This document shows positions 7,918 through 16,876 of a stretch of DNA of 42,394 nt, piece by piece (position 1 is the stretch's first letter; every line of letters begins with the position of its first letter). Both the position numbers and the translations under genes were made by a program. Under the pieces are notes generated by a model. It saw only the letters and a program-made list of their open reading frames with translations. It was not told the origin of the DNA and did no database searches. Source of the DNA: Gammaproteobacteria bacterium (GTDB taxonomy: Bacteria > Pseudomonadota > Gammaproteobacteria > Thiohalospirales > Thiohalospiraceae); assembly GCA_015490535.1 (NCBI GenBank), contig WFXP01000057.1:1-42394 (forward strand). The letters run 5' to 3'.

Positions 7918-8889
7918 TCACTCTGTCTCTTCTCCCTTGCGATATATCATGGTCATTGTGGAAACAACCAGATCCAGGTACGAATACCGCTTGAGAAGCT
8001 CATCACGCCTGCCCGGGAATCTGGACAAGAATTCTACCGCTCTTGGATCAATTACCACTCCCATCAGCTCCCTCTTAAAACCCGAACCTTCAAATATCCT
8101 TACATAATCGGACGCTCCAAGATAGCTGAAAAGCCCGTGGAATACCCAGGTCCTGCCATCATCTTCGCTGTGTTGAAATGGGCCTTTTGACGCCAGGTAC
8201 AACTCATAATCCTTCTTGTCCAGAAGCAGATGATTGTACCCGTTCCCAATCCCATCCCAGCCGGATATATGGTCCCCGCCCCAGGAAGGCCACAACGGCC
8301 CGAATGTTGAGTAAAAAACACCACCCTCTACCAGTATTCTCCTTGATTCAGCGAGGACCCTGTCAATATCGGTGACATGTTCCAGCACCGCATCTGAACA
8401 TACGAAGTCATACCGTTCCGATGCTATGCCACTCATATCCCGCAGATCGCTTTGCATAAACTTGATATCGGTCGCCGGCGCAATACCTTTGCATACCTGC
8501 TTCAGCTCGCTCCAGGCTCGATCGTAGTTAAAGTAGTCAACGCCCGTGACAGATGCCGGGCCGAATCTCAACCATGAAAGCACATCCCGACCTGTTCCAC
8601 ACCCCGCTATCAGTATGTGTTTCCCCCTGATTGCGCTTACGGCGTTAACCTTGTTCCGCAGGAAAAAATATCCATTTCCCCGGTACCCGTACAAGCAGTA
8701 ATCGGGGTGGATATCGGCCAATTCGGAGACGCATCTTCTGGCATATAGATCACTAAACCTCCTCAGCAAAGGATATGCCAGCTCGCGCATGTGGTCCTTG
8801 ACGCGTGCCCTCCAGCACTGCTGCGGCGCCTCGTACCCAATTGGTGTTTTGTCCTCTGCGGGACAGCCCTGACTCAATGCGCTAGTCAT
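7918..8889 (-). CDS. Class I SAM-dependent methyltransferase
   Basis: The 323-residue protein has the SAM-binding motif I HILIAGCGTGR at residues 91-101, an acidic residue at the end of strand 2 (GVDYFN), the segment YDFVCSDAVLEHV and a later EGGVFYSTFGP, all typical of class I methyltransferases of the small-molecule type. In this locus it most likely methylates a sugar or a lipid-linked intermediate, but the acceptor cannot be told from sequence. The N-terminal 80 residues resemble no domain I know. It lies 41 bases before the acetyltransferase gene and 101 bases after the flippase gene, in the same direction, so the three are probably co-transcribed. Confidence 0.78.
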   Translation of the reverse strand: MTSALSQGCPAEDKTPIGYEAPQQCWRARVKDHMRELAYPLLRRFSDLYARRCVSELADIHPDYCLYGYRGNGYFFLRNKVNAVSAIRGKHILIAGCGTGRDVLSWLRFGPASVTGVDYFNYDRAWSELKQVCKGIAPATDIKFMQSDLRDMSGIASERYDFVCSDAVLEHVTDIDRVLAESRRILVEGGVFYSTFGPLWPSWGGDHISGWDGIGNGYNHLLLDKKDYELYLASKGPFQHSEDDGRTWVFHGLFSYLGASDYVRIFEGSGFKRELMGVVIDPRAVEFLSRFPGRRDELLKRYSYLDLVVSTMTMIYRKGEETE

Positions 8890-8990
8890 CTTCCTATCCA
8901 GTTACCAAGACAATAGTTCAAACATAAGACCAGTTGAAACCTTCGATGCCACGGAGCACCTTCTGCGCCCTGTTCAATCATGGGGCGGGC

Positions 8991-10490
8991 TTATTTTCGA
9001 CTATTCGGGACGCCATCCGCCCCCCTCGCGCGTCTGGGACCTATCAGCATCATGAGTTCGCTGTACGAAAAATGGTTCTTGTAGCCGTGAATCAGCACAA
9101 CGAGCCACGCCGCAAACAACAAGACAGCAAACTCCATTGAATAACGGTATATAACCAGAATTGCAAAAGCCGGGACTACCGCCTTTACGGCCACTCCGGC
9201 ATCAATTATCGGAACACACCGGGTCACATGAATCTGAATGGCGATCATGAGAAGCAGTACATCCGCCAAAGCGATTCCGACGATCACCCCGTATATGCCA
9301 TGAAACGTCCCCAGAATGTAGGACAGAAACAGCCCTATAATCGTGCTGGCAAGCAGGATCCGCGATACGGTCCGTTGCTCCTTCATGGAGAGCAACAGAT
9401 TGATAGCCGAATAAACGTATACAGAAAGCCCTGTCCAAACAAACAGAAGATAGACCACAACTGCATCATAGGCAACGTCCGGACCCAGCCACATGCCGAA
9501 TATCTGCTCACCAAAAGAGATAATAACCAATGCGGCGGCAACCGCCAGGACAATACTAACCTGCACGCTTACACTAAAGGTCAAAGCCAGGAGATTAAGG
9601 CTGCCCAAGGTATGGAGCCGGGTGAACTCCGGAGTGACTGAATGCGAAATAACTCCCAGCAATTGCTTTACTATATTTGCAGCCGTTCTCGCAGCATAGA
9701 AAAAGACCACTTCAGCTGCGCTGCCTATGGCCCCCACAACCAGAATAAGTCCTTGCATGGATAACATAAACGCCATCTGGACCTTGAAGAAATCCAGACT
9801 GGGTCGAATGAACTGCCTGGCGTACCCGAGATCCACCTTCTCCATGGAGAAAAAATCGAGATCCTGGTAGCGCATGGGCAAATCGCGCCCAAGGAACAGC
9901 ATCAGCACCAGTTGGGGCAGGAGATGTGCGCCCGCCGCCGCCACAAACCCTCCCCCTGCAAGCAGCACCAGCGCCTGCAGGACGATTTGCGCCATAAGCA
10001 GAGCGTTGGTCAGCATGGCCGATGTGGCTATGTGTCCGTTTGCACGGTAAACCCCCAGCATCAGTCCCAGAGGTAACGACAGGACAACACTGGTCCCCAG
10101 AATCCCCAAAGCGATCCTGCTGTCCCACGTATCTCCCTGCCACCAGTTTTCGTACGGCAAGAAGGAGAGCAGCAATAGCGCCAATGCCAACAGGACCACG
10201 AGGGCGAAGGATACCAGCGCATATAGCACCAGCGCCGTTTGGAATGTAGTATCAAATTCGCTCCTGTCGCCGGATGCCCGTAGCGCTGTCAATCTGATCG
10301 CAATATACTGCTGGCCTCCCAGATCTGCGAGCGAAAGATATGTTACAACCGCGCTGAGCAATATCCAGTGGGCATAGAGATCCTGCCCCCAGGAATAGAG
10401 ATAGAGAGGAACCAGTGCGAGACGACCAACCAGGGAAATCAACTGGCCCAGCGCGCCCGCTCCAACTCCCCGTATCACCCGACCCTTCAT
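8991..10490 (-). CDS. wzx: Wzx-like polysaccharide repeat-unit flippase
   Basis: The 499-residue integral membrane protein has about 12-14 hydrophobic segments, begins GAGALGQLISLVGRLALVPL and continues into YLSLADLGGQQYIA. This is the usual opening of the MATE/MOP-type polysaccharide exporters (Wzx/RfbX). It would flip undecaprenol-linked repeat units across the inner membrane. Its partner polymerase candidate is at 21981-23462. The C-terminus is charged (GPRRARG) and cytoplasmic by prediction. The gene has no close upstream neighbour: about 535 bases holding repeat C1 separate it from the epimerase, so it may depend on read-through or its own promoter, which I cannot identify. Confidence 0.82.
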   Translation of the reverse strand: MKGRVIRGVGAGALGQLISLVGRLALVPLYLYSWGQDLYAHWILLSAVVTYLSLADLGGQQYIAIRLTALRASGDRSEFDTTFQTALVLYALVSFALVVLLALALLLLSFLPYENWWQGDTWDSRIALGILGTSVVLSLPLGLMLGVYRANGHIATSAMLTNALLMAQIVLQALVLLAGGGFVAAAGAHLLPQLVLMLFLGRDLPMRYQDLDFFSMEKVDLGYARQFIRPSLDFFKVQMAFMLSMQGLILVVGAIGSAAEVVFFYAARTAANIVKQLLGVISHSVTPEFTRLHTLGSLNLLALTFSVSVQVSIVLAVAAALVIISFGEQIFGMWLGPDVAYDAVVVYLLFVWTGLSVYVYSAINLLLSMKEQRTVSRILLASTIIGLFLSYILGTFHGIYGVIVGIALADVLLLMIAIQIHVTRCVPIIDAGVAVKAVVPAFAILVIYRYSMEFAVLLFAAWLVVLIHGYKNHFSYSELMMLIGPRRARGADGVPNSRK

Positions 10491-10735
10491 ATCAAATCAG
10501 GAACCGGTTCAGTCAGAAAGATTGAAGAAAAAATCCGGGCAGCTATCTTGCGGTGAGGCCCGAGGCGTATGCCCCCAACAAGGCACAACGGGAGACACCT
10601 CTTGATCCCGCAGAGAGGCTGTACTACCCGACATGCTTGATATCCGAATCCGGAGCGGCCTTGACGAGGATCGGCCATTTCCCTAAGGCCGCGGCCTCGA
10701 TCCGGAACCCGCAGGATAGTTTGAATAATGTTTTA
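10491..10735. other. Intergenic stretch upstream of the flippase gene
   Basis: About 245 bases lie between the start of wzx and repeat C1. Possible reading frames here have no recognisable content. Local imperfect inverted sequence (for example GGCCGCGGCC near 10688) suggests more repeat debris, but I cannot delimit an element. Confidence 0.35.
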
Positions 10736-11016
10736 TTAACCCGGCAACATAATATGTCGCATTCAGCCGTGCTGTGCACGTCCGGGGCAAGGCGTCGAAA
10801 CGCCGCTGTAGCATTCCTACAGCAAGTTTCGACAACGCGGACCGCAGACGCGCACGGCACGGCCTGTCTTTTTGATATCAATAGGTTAGGAGCCTCAGGC
10901 CTCTCCCCTCCCAGCGTTGCGTACCTTGCCAAGGGAACGACCCTTGCCTGCGGCACGCGCCTTGACAGGGGAGAGGCATGAGGCTCTGAATGCGACATAT
11001 TATGTTTCCGGGTTAA
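10736..11016. repeat. Family C palindromic element, copy C1
   Basis: This 281-bp element is bounded by long inverted repeats: TTAACCCGGCAACATAATAT at the left and the inverse of TTAACCCGGAAACATAATAT at the right, both continuing through GTCGCATTCAG. It is flanked by TA on both sides (10734-10735 and 11017-11018), as for TA-targeting elements of the IS630/mariner type. The interior contains nested hairpins, including a CTGTAG/CTACAG stem, and no credible gene. It shares end sequence with C2 at 26726-27010. Confidence 0.8.
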
Positions 11017-11026
11017 TAGCCTTCAA

Positions 11027-11974
11027 TCATGTTGGTTTCCGTCCCGGTGCACAACATGCTTGAGCTGTTTTCTCAATCCCCTCGGATAACGGCACCAGCT
11101 CCCTGCCCAGAATCTCACGCATTTTCGTATTGTCAGGCTTACGCCGCGTCATATCTCCCTCTTTAAGAGGATCCACGTGAACAATTTTGGAACTACTCCC
11201 CAGCCGCTCTATTACCAGCTCGGCGAGCTTGCGGATGGATATCTCGACATCGCTTCCAATATTGATCACCTCGTTACGACAAAGGCCGTTCTCGAGTATC
11301 TTTATGACCGTTGACACGTTATCGTCGATGTAGCAAAAGGTGCGTGTCTGTGAACCATCACCATATACAATCAGATCCTCTCCAGCCAGCGCCGCCCTGA
11401 CAAACTTGGAGACCACAAAGTCTTCACTCTGCAGCGGTCCATACGTATTGAACAGCCTGAAAATGGTATACTCCAGCCCAAACTCCTGGTAATAGCTGCG
11501 ACAAAATGACTCGCCGACATTCTTTACTACAGCATATGGCAGTCGGGAGTTAAGGGGTGTACTGTATTCTCTTTGGGGTATTTCCACAGGCTCGCCATAG
11601 ACCTCTGATGATGAAGAGAAAAACACTCTCTTTACAAAAGTGGTCTTTGCCAGATCGAGAACATTCTGTATCCCCTTGATATCATCCAGCACACCCTTTG
11701 GATTGGCCAGGGTTCTCTGAACACCCACGAGCGCAGCATAGTGGAAGACATAGTCATAGCTACAGGAAGTAAACACACCGGAGATATCCCGCCAGTCGTT
11801 TACGTCGGCCTTGATAAATCTAACATTAGCTGCACTCTTCAGGGGAAGCTTGTCCAGAGATCCAGTAACGAGATTATCAACAACAGTAACCTCATAATCG
11901 GGATTTTCCAGAAGCCTGTTTACCAAGCTTGCCCCCACATTTCCAGCACCACCTGTAACAAGAATTCTCGTCAT
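11027..11974 (-). CDS. NAD-dependent sugar epimerase/dehydratase
   Basis: The 315-residue extended short-chain dehydrogenase has the nucleotide-binding motif TGGAGNVG (residues 7-14), an acidic residue after strand 2 (VVDN, NAD-preferring), FSSSSEVYGEP and the catalytic Y147-x3-K151 (YAVVK). It is related to GalE/UDP-glucose epimerase and dTDP-glucose dehydratase-like enzymes and would convert a nucleotide sugar for the locus. The exact substrate is not clear: the sequence does not show the full signatures of GalE, RmlB or Uxs. The gene sits between two repeats, C1 downstream (11 bases after the stop) and B1 upstream, so it is isolated within the cluster. Confidence 0.8.
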   Translation of the reverse strand: MTRILVTGGAGNVGASLVNRLLENPDYEVTVVDNLVTGSLDKLPLKSAANVRFIKADVNDWRDISGVFTSCSYDYVFHYAALVGVQRTLANPKGVLDDIKGIQNVLDLAKTTFVKRVFFSSSSEVYGEPVEIPQREYSTPLNSRLPYAVVKNVGESFCRSYYQEFGLEYTIFRLFNTYGPLQSEDFVVSKFVRAALAGEDLIVYGDGSQTRTFCYIDDNVSTVIKILENGLCRNEVINIGSDVEISIRKLAELVIERLGSSSKIVHVDPLKEGDMTRRKPDNTKMREILGRELVPLSEGIEKTAQACCAPGRKPT

Positions 11975-12060
11975 AACTCCCCCACTTTATTCAGATACTG
12001 TTTGACCAAGCAGTCCAACATCATATCAGGAACATGCACCAATAAAGATAATTTCTGCTA

Positions 12061-12409
12061 GTACTCTTTCAAGGTAATAAACCAGGATCCAGAGGGACGC
12101 TGAATCCGGATTGGGTCTTCCTCAAATCGTATGGGTGAAATGGTAAATCATCCTTGACAGGCGGAATGCACGCCGGAAGATGGTCGGCAGAAGGGGATTG
12201 GGGAGAGTTTGGGATAGCCGCACCAGTTGCAATCGGCGCAGGTGGTGGATATCCGCCACTCCCCGGTCAGACTGCCCCAATCCCCTTCTGGCTACCGAGT
12301 ATGTGGCGTGCATTCCGCCTGTCAAGGACGGAGCCGCTACGCGATGATTTACCATTTCACCCATACGATTTGAGGAAGACCATCCTAATTTATTACCTTT
12401 AAATAGTAC
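12061..12409 (+). repeat. Family B palindromic element, copy B1
   Basis: This 349-bp element has ends GTACTCTTTCAAGGTAATAAA and the inverse of GTACTATTTAAAGGTAATAAA, flanked by TA on both sides (12059-12060 and 12410-12411). The interior is a large imperfect palindrome: CCTCAAATCGTATGGGTGAA pairs with its inverse near 12355, TCCTTGACAGGCGGAATGCA pairs with TGCATTCCGCCTGTCAAGGA, and the centre lies at GTGGATATCC. One arm carries a short extra CGGAGCCGCTACGCG-type segment. The right edge forms the stop codon of the neighbouring glycosyltransferase gene. Confidence 0.85.
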
Positions 12410-13581
12410 TAGTTTTTTGCAATCTCCTCCTGCAGATAGTCGGCCAGACGCTCTCCATACTCCTGCCAGGTATTACCGGACAGGATGGTCTGATAGGCGT
12501 TTTGCCCCATCCTCCGGCGCTCATCCTGGTTTTCATACAAGTACGTCAGTCTCTCCTTGAGAGCTTCAACATCGCGTATGGGAATGACAAAGCCATTTTT
12601 TCCGTCTTCAACCAAATCTGCCGCGCCAACGTTTTCGGTCACAATTACCGGAAGGGCACAAGCCATAGCCTGGGTCACCACCATGCCGAATCCATCAGAC
12701 AGCGAGTTGAGAACAAACACGCTCCCTTGCTGATAAAGATATTTCAGCCTGTTCTGGGGATAGGTGCCCTTGAACTGGATATTTTCCGATCTGTTCTCTT
12801 CAAAAAATGTCTTAAGCGGTGAGTCCTGATATCCACCTCCAATAAGCCACAACTCCGAGTCTCTGATACCGAGCTCACGAAACGCCTTGATCAGGTAATG
12901 AACCCCTTTTCCCGGCCTCAGCCCCCCACACTGGATCACCCTGAAGGTATCATCTTTTTTTTCGCCAGGCTCGAACTGGTCAAGATTTACTCCGCACCGA
13001 TTGACAAAAATCTTTTTTTCATCTATCCCGTTTTCAACCATGGTCCGCCTGGCGTAGCTGCTCAAAACCATTATTCTGTCAGCCACCTCAAACTCCTCCT
13101 GCTCTCTATCGATAACCCATTGGGGAGGTTCCTGCGTAAAACCCCTAAAACCCCATAGTTCATCCTCCTCCCTCTGCAGTTGGCGCTCATACCTCTGGTG
13201 CGAACTCCCATGGTCCACTACGGTCAGCTGGCCCTTCTCCTTGGCCTGGTACAGGGCCTCCAGAGCGAACGAAGACAGACCGATAAACACATCCGACTGG
13301 TCTGGAATCTTATCTGCCACCTTGCGGGTAAATGCCCTGTGTGCACTGGAACTCAGGCGATCCCTCCAGCTTTTGTTGACAACCGGCGCCATCCGGTTCA
13401 CCGCCCTCATCCTTATGCCGCTACCCAAAAGGGAGATCACCTTGTCGTCCGGGATACCCCACTCTCTGGTTTTGAAGCGCGGATAGTCATTTATAAGTTT
13501 GTCCAACACGCCTATGCGATAAAGCTCTCTGGCTTGATCGAACACCCAAAAACGCCCGCTGCACGACGTTGTTACCTTCAT
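12409..13581 (-). CDS. Glycosyltransferase family 4 (GT-B) protein
   Basis: The 390-residue protein has a GT-B layout. The donor-binding half shows FRVIQCGGLRPGKGVHYLIK near the middle and NSLSDGFGMVVTQAMACALP with VIVTENVGA toward the end, which carries the E-x7-E-like region of GT4 enzymes. The N-terminal acceptor half begins at MKVTTSCSGRFWVFD. It would add one sugar to the lipid-linked repeat unit at the cytoplasmic membrane; donor and acceptor are unknown. The stop TAG (12409-12411) is made of the flanking TA and the first base of element B1, so the C-terminus (EEIAKN) may have been set by that insertion. Confidence 0.87.
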   Translation of the reverse strand: MKVTTSCSGRFWVFDQARELYRIGVLDKLINDYPRFKTREWGIPDDKVISLLGSGIRMRAVNRMAPVVNKSWRDRLSSSAHRAFTRKVADKIPDQSDVFIGLSSFALEALYQAKEKGQLTVVDHGSSHQRYERQLQREEDELWGFRGFTQEPPQWVIDREQEEFEVADRIMVLSSYARRTMVENGIDEKKIFVNRCGVNLDQFEPGEKKDDTFRVIQCGGLRPGKGVHYLIKAFRELGIRDSELWLIGGGYQDSPLKTFFEENRSENIQFKGTYPQNRLKYLYQQGSVFVLNSLSDGFGMVVTQAMACALPVIVTENVGAADLVEDGKNGFVIPIRDVEALKERLTYLYENQDERRRMGQNAYQTILSGNTWQEYGERLADYLQEEIAKN

Positions 13582-13694
13582 TTTGTTGCCATCCCCATAT
13601 GACAGATCCGGCTAATGCAGATACGTGATTCGGTTACTCTTGACCAGGTAACAAAAACAACGTCCATCAAGGTTGTCCGAAACAGGGCGCTGCT

Positions 13695-14678
13695 TTACGA
13701 GCCGCCATCTAAAACCACCCTTTTTGCCCTGGAATACCTCCCCTTGGAAAGGTGATGCAAGGCCCATAACATGAAGTTCCAGTATGACAGGGGATGAGTA
13801 ATCCCGAGCAGGATTCTGGAGCCTTCCAGAAAACGGCGCTGTTTCACTCTCCCTGCCACGCGAAGCAGCATTACCATCTGCTGAATGATTTTGACCGGCG
13901 GCAAATTCTTTTTGTCATCGATTTCCTTCCACAGAAGCTCTCTGAACCTGTCGAATTCGGCATCCTGCTCGTCGGCCGTGGTATTGCTGGTTTCCGTTTC
14001 ATGTCCCCCTTGATGCCACTCAACAAGTGGCTTTCTGTATATCAGAAAATCTCCATATCTGGCCAATTTCATCATGTACCAGCTGTCAACCATCCAACGA
14101 ATCCCCGGAGCACTTTCCATAGTGGCCCCTTTTCTTATCGCCTCACCTCGAACCATCAACTGCGAGGGGATTCCTCCCCCAACATTCTCCAGAAGATACA
14201 TTGCCTTGTGAATATCCTTTCTGGGAAGCAGCTCTACCCTGGGCCATCCGGGCTGAAACCGATCTGATGCGACATTCCCGTCCACAACGGTTATTGAGCC
14301 ACACAGCACGCAAGAGATATCTTCTGTACAGCTACTAGTAATATCTACCAGATCCTCCAGGCATGTGGGTAGCAGGGCGTCATCATCATGCAAAATCTTT
14401 ACCCACTCCCCTTTCGCCCTGATAAGACCGTTGTTTGTGTTTCCTATCTGCCCGTGAGGTCCACTGTTTCTGACCGCAATAATCCTGTCATCTTCGCGAC
14501 TCAGAGCAGAGATATAGCCCCATGTTTCCGAGGCGGGAGTTTCGCCATCTGTAATTATCAACTCCCAGTTGTCATAAGTCTGACGGCGCACGCTATCCAC
14601 CGCCCTCTTGAGTAGCTGCGGCCTCCGGAAAGTAGGTATGACAACTGATACCAAGGTACGCGCCCCGCTATTTGTCAT
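13695..14678 (-). CDS. Glycosyltransferase family 2 (GT-A) protein
   Basis: From the chosen ATG the protein is 327 residues and begins MTNSGARTLVSVVIPTFRRP, the standard GT2 opening. WELIITDGETP and KILHDDDALLP (a DxD-type motif) follow, then a helical C-terminus with LLRVAGRVKQRRFLEGSRIL. An ATG 33 bases further upstream (14711) keeps the frame open, but the added 11 residues look unlike a GT2 start. It would transfer a sugar from a nucleotide donor to the repeat unit. The next gene upstream, also GT2, ends 69 bases away, so they are likely in one operon. Substrate unknown. Confidence 0.85.
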   Translation of the reverse strand: MTNSGARTLVSVVIPTFRRPQLLKRAVDSVRRQTYDNWELIITDGETPASETWGYISALSREDDRIIAVRNSGPHGQIGNTNNGLIRAKGEWVKILHDDDALLPTCLEDLVDITSSCTEDISCVLCGSITVVDGNVASDRFQPGWPRVELLPRKDIHKAMYLLENVGGGIPSQLMVRGEAIRKGATMESAPGIRWMVDSWYMMKLARYGDFLIYRKPLVEWHQGGHETETSNTTADEQDAEFDRFRELLWKEIDDKKNLPPVKIIQQMVMLLRVAGRVKQRRFLEGSRILLGITHPLSYWNFMLWALHHLSKGRYSRAKRVVLDGGS

Positions 14679-14747
14679 GTGTGGAGTACCCCACGCTTTC
14701 GACAAGGGCATGCTGAATAGCCGACTTCGAACATCTTCTGCGCGCCG

Positions 14748-15686
14748 CTATCCGGACCGGAGTGCCACGGGGCTCCTTTCCGCCCTCTCAATCTCATCTA
14801 TCGACTCCCATTCTCCGACACAAAAAGATATTTTTTCGAGAGCCACCACGTATGTGAAGGGAACGGCATCCTTCACAACACCTCTGGGAGAGTATCGCGC
14901 CAATCTGTAGCCCTGTACGGCTATCGGCACCAGTGTGCCTATCTCGATAGCTGCCTTGAAGATGCGCAACAAAGCCCACGCCTTGATTCTCCCCAGGGAC
15001 CACCTCTCAAGATAACGGCGAATCTGGGGTGAACCCCTTCCTCTACCCTTTCGAATATGCCAGAATTCCGCAAATTCTCCCGGAGCCACATGCTCTACAA
15101 CGATATCCAAATCGATGCACTTTCTCGCTCCGATTTCCCTGAGGCGGCCGCCAAAAAAAACATCCTCACCCGCGCATATGGCCACCGGGTATCCGGTGGG
15201 AAACAGTCCGGCTTCTATGGCGATATCTCTCCTGCACGAAAACCCCTCGGTCCATTCCATGGATTCCGGATCATTGTCATAAAAACCATACTGGCTACAA
15301 CATTCGACATATCTGGCAAAAAGATCCTGCATATTCGAGACCTTCGACCCCACCAGAAGATAATCGCACCCTTTGTTGTATTGGGCAGCAATCCTATGCA
15401 GAAAATCGGGGTAAGGACGAACATCGGCGTTCAATATCACCACCACCTCCCCCGTTGATTCGAGGATTCCGATATTTCTGGCGCCGCACCTTCCCTCTTT
15501 TTTCTCCGGAATTATAAGTCTCACACCGAACTGCTCATAACTCCTTACTATATCCGGTGTGTCATCGGTAGAGTCATCCACCACTATGATCTCCTTGTCC
15601 CCGTAATCCAGACGGACAAGGGAGTTCAGTGTCTCCTCGATATCCTTGCTTTCATTGTACGTGGGTACCACTATGCTGATTTTCAC
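14748..15686 (-). CDS. Glycosyltransferase family 2 (GT-A) protein
   Basis: The 312-residue GT2 starts MKISIVVPTYNESKDIEETL and has IIVVDDSTDDTPDIV, GARNIGILESTGEVVVILNADVRPYP (catalytic DxD region as NAD) and the segment WTEGFSCRRDIAIEAGLFP near the acceptor site. The C-terminal quarter has a hydrophobic segment (ALLRIFKAAIEIGTLVPIAV), suggesting membrane association. It overlaps the upstream GT4 gene by four bases, so the two are coupled. It adds a sugar to the growing glycan; specificity is not readable. Confidence 0.86.
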   Translation of the reverse strand: MKISIVVPTYNESKDIEETLNSLVRLDYGDKEIIVVDDSTDDTPDIVRSYEQFGVRLIIPEKKEGRCGARNIGILESTGEVVVILNADVRPYPDFLHRIAAQYNKGCDYLLVGSKVSNMQDLFARYVECCSQYGFYDNDPESMEWTEGFSCRRDIAIEAGLFPTGYPVAICAGEDVFFGGRLREIGARKCIDLDIVVEHVAPGEFAEFWHIRKGRGRGSPQIRRYLERWSLGRIKAWALLRIFKAAIEIGTLVPIAVQGYRLARYSPRGVVKDAVPFTYVVALEKISFCVGEWESIDEIERAERSPVALRSG

Positions 15687-16876
15687 GCCACCCTCTCCGC
15701 CAGCCTCTTTATTGCCGCCACATCCTCCGCAAAGCTCCAGCGACCGATTATCTTTTGGCTTTCCTGCCCCATGGCTTCCAGATCCTCCCTGGTTCCAAGA
15801 AGCCCCAGTACCTCTCTGAGAGATTGACGGCTGCCGGCGTCAAAAATGTATCCATTCACCCCATGGCGCACTATATCCGGGGCACAACCAACCTCGTCAC
15901 TGACCACCACCGGCATCCCTGCGGCCATGGCCTCATTCACAACCAAGCCCCAGGGCTCCCGATCCGATGGCAGTACGAACACATCTCCAAGACTATAGTA
16001 AAGAGGCAGATCCCTCTGATTGACAAATCCGACAAACCTGACGGTATTGCACCCCGATCTCCTGGCCCTCTCTTCAAGCATCTGTCGCTCCTCCCCGTCA
16101 CCGACATAGAGCAGATAGGGAACCGGCATGTTCCGGTCTCTCCCCTCCAGCAGCTCCACGTATGCCTCCATAAGCATGAGGGCCCTCTTTCTTTTGGTCA
16201 TCTTTCCGCAAAATAGTATGACCACGGCATCCTGTGGAATGTCCAGCTTTTTCCTTAGCTCTCTGGCTTCCTCCGATCGCTCCAGGGAGCGATTCCTGAA
16301 ATAGTCGTTATCCACCGCGTATGGCATCATCTCAATCCTGTCTTCAGAAATACCACGAGATCTGTAGTACTCGTAGTTGAGTGAGCCGATGGCGAGAAAA
16401 ACGTCGATTCGCGAAAACAGCCACTTTATGAAGAAGCCCTTTACCGCCTTTCTGTATCCAGCGATATTTTCAGCATGAGTTCCGATCTCACCTCTTAAGG
16501 CCACCAGCGCCCCGAGACCTCTTGCCGAGATAATTGCCTGCAACAATGCCCAGTGCACCCATCCATGAACCCAGACTATATCCGGCTTGAACGCTTCAAG
16601 CTCTTTTTTCAGCCCAGCTACGATCGGCAACCAGAATGTGAGTCGCTCCTGTCCCGACAACACTCTCAAAAAGAGATGCTCATAGCCACGCAGCAGCGGA
16701 ACGTCCCAGGCAATCTTCTTGCCAAATCCGGAATCTTCATACCCTCTCGTAGAGATATCGCTAATGAAAAACACCCTTAATTCGATGCCGGGCTCTCTCG
16801 CTATCCTGGCCAGCATGGGCGCCTGGTACTGTATCGGGTGGGTTACCACGTAAGCCAGTCGAACCGGCTTAGCCAT
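15683..16876 (-). CDS. Glycosyltransferase family 4 (GT-B) protein
   Basis: The 397-residue GT4 protein begins MAKPVRLAYVVTHPIQYQAP. This opening, with TRGYEDSGFGKKIAWDVPLL, is common in a GT4 subgroup found in exopolysaccharide clusters. The C-terminal half has VVILFCGKMTKRKRALMLMEAY, YSLGDVFVLPSDREPWGLVV and NEAMAAGMPVVVSDEVG, the donor-binding region with the E-x7-E signature. The ATG at 16876 lies inside the last codons of gmd (AATGGCTAAG), giving an eight-base overlap; a longer frame to 16891 adds five residues and is less likely. Confidence 0.87.
   Translation of the reverse strand: MAKPVRLAYVVTHPIQYQAPMLARIAREPGIELRVFFISDISTRGYEDSGFGKKIAWDVPLLRGYEHLFLRVLSGQERLTFWLPIVAGLKKELEAFKPDIVWVHGWVHWALLQAIISARGLGALVALRGEIGTHAENIAGYRKAVKGFFIKWLFSRIDVFLAIGSLNYEYYRSRGISEDRIEMMPYAVDNDYFRNRSLERSEEARELRKKLDIPQDAVVILFCGKMTKRKRALMLMEAYVELLEGRDRNMPVPYLLYVGDGEERQMLEERARRSGCNTVRFVGFVNQRDLPLYYSLGDVFVLPSDREPWGLVVNEAMAAGMPVVVSDEVGCAPDIVRHGVNGYIFDAGSRQSLREVLGLLGTREDLEAMGQESQKIIGRWSFAEDVAAIKRLAERVA

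Noticed and set aside
10553-10998. Overlapping open frames on both strands across repeat C1
   Set aside because: They run through the inverted repeats of C1 and encode low-plausibility sequence; the palindromic DNA explains the open frames.
12154-12402. Open frame inside B1 (contains MHAGRWSAEGDWG) that recurs in B3 and B4
   Set aside because: The frame recurs only because the DNA repeat recurs. In B3 a one-base length difference near 34410 breaks it, and frames are open on both strands because the element is palindromic. I treat it as non-coding.
12061-12409. CRISPR-like interpretation of the repeated sequences
   Set aside because: The repeats are dispersed, long and palindromic, not short direct repeats with regular spacers, and no cas gene is present.
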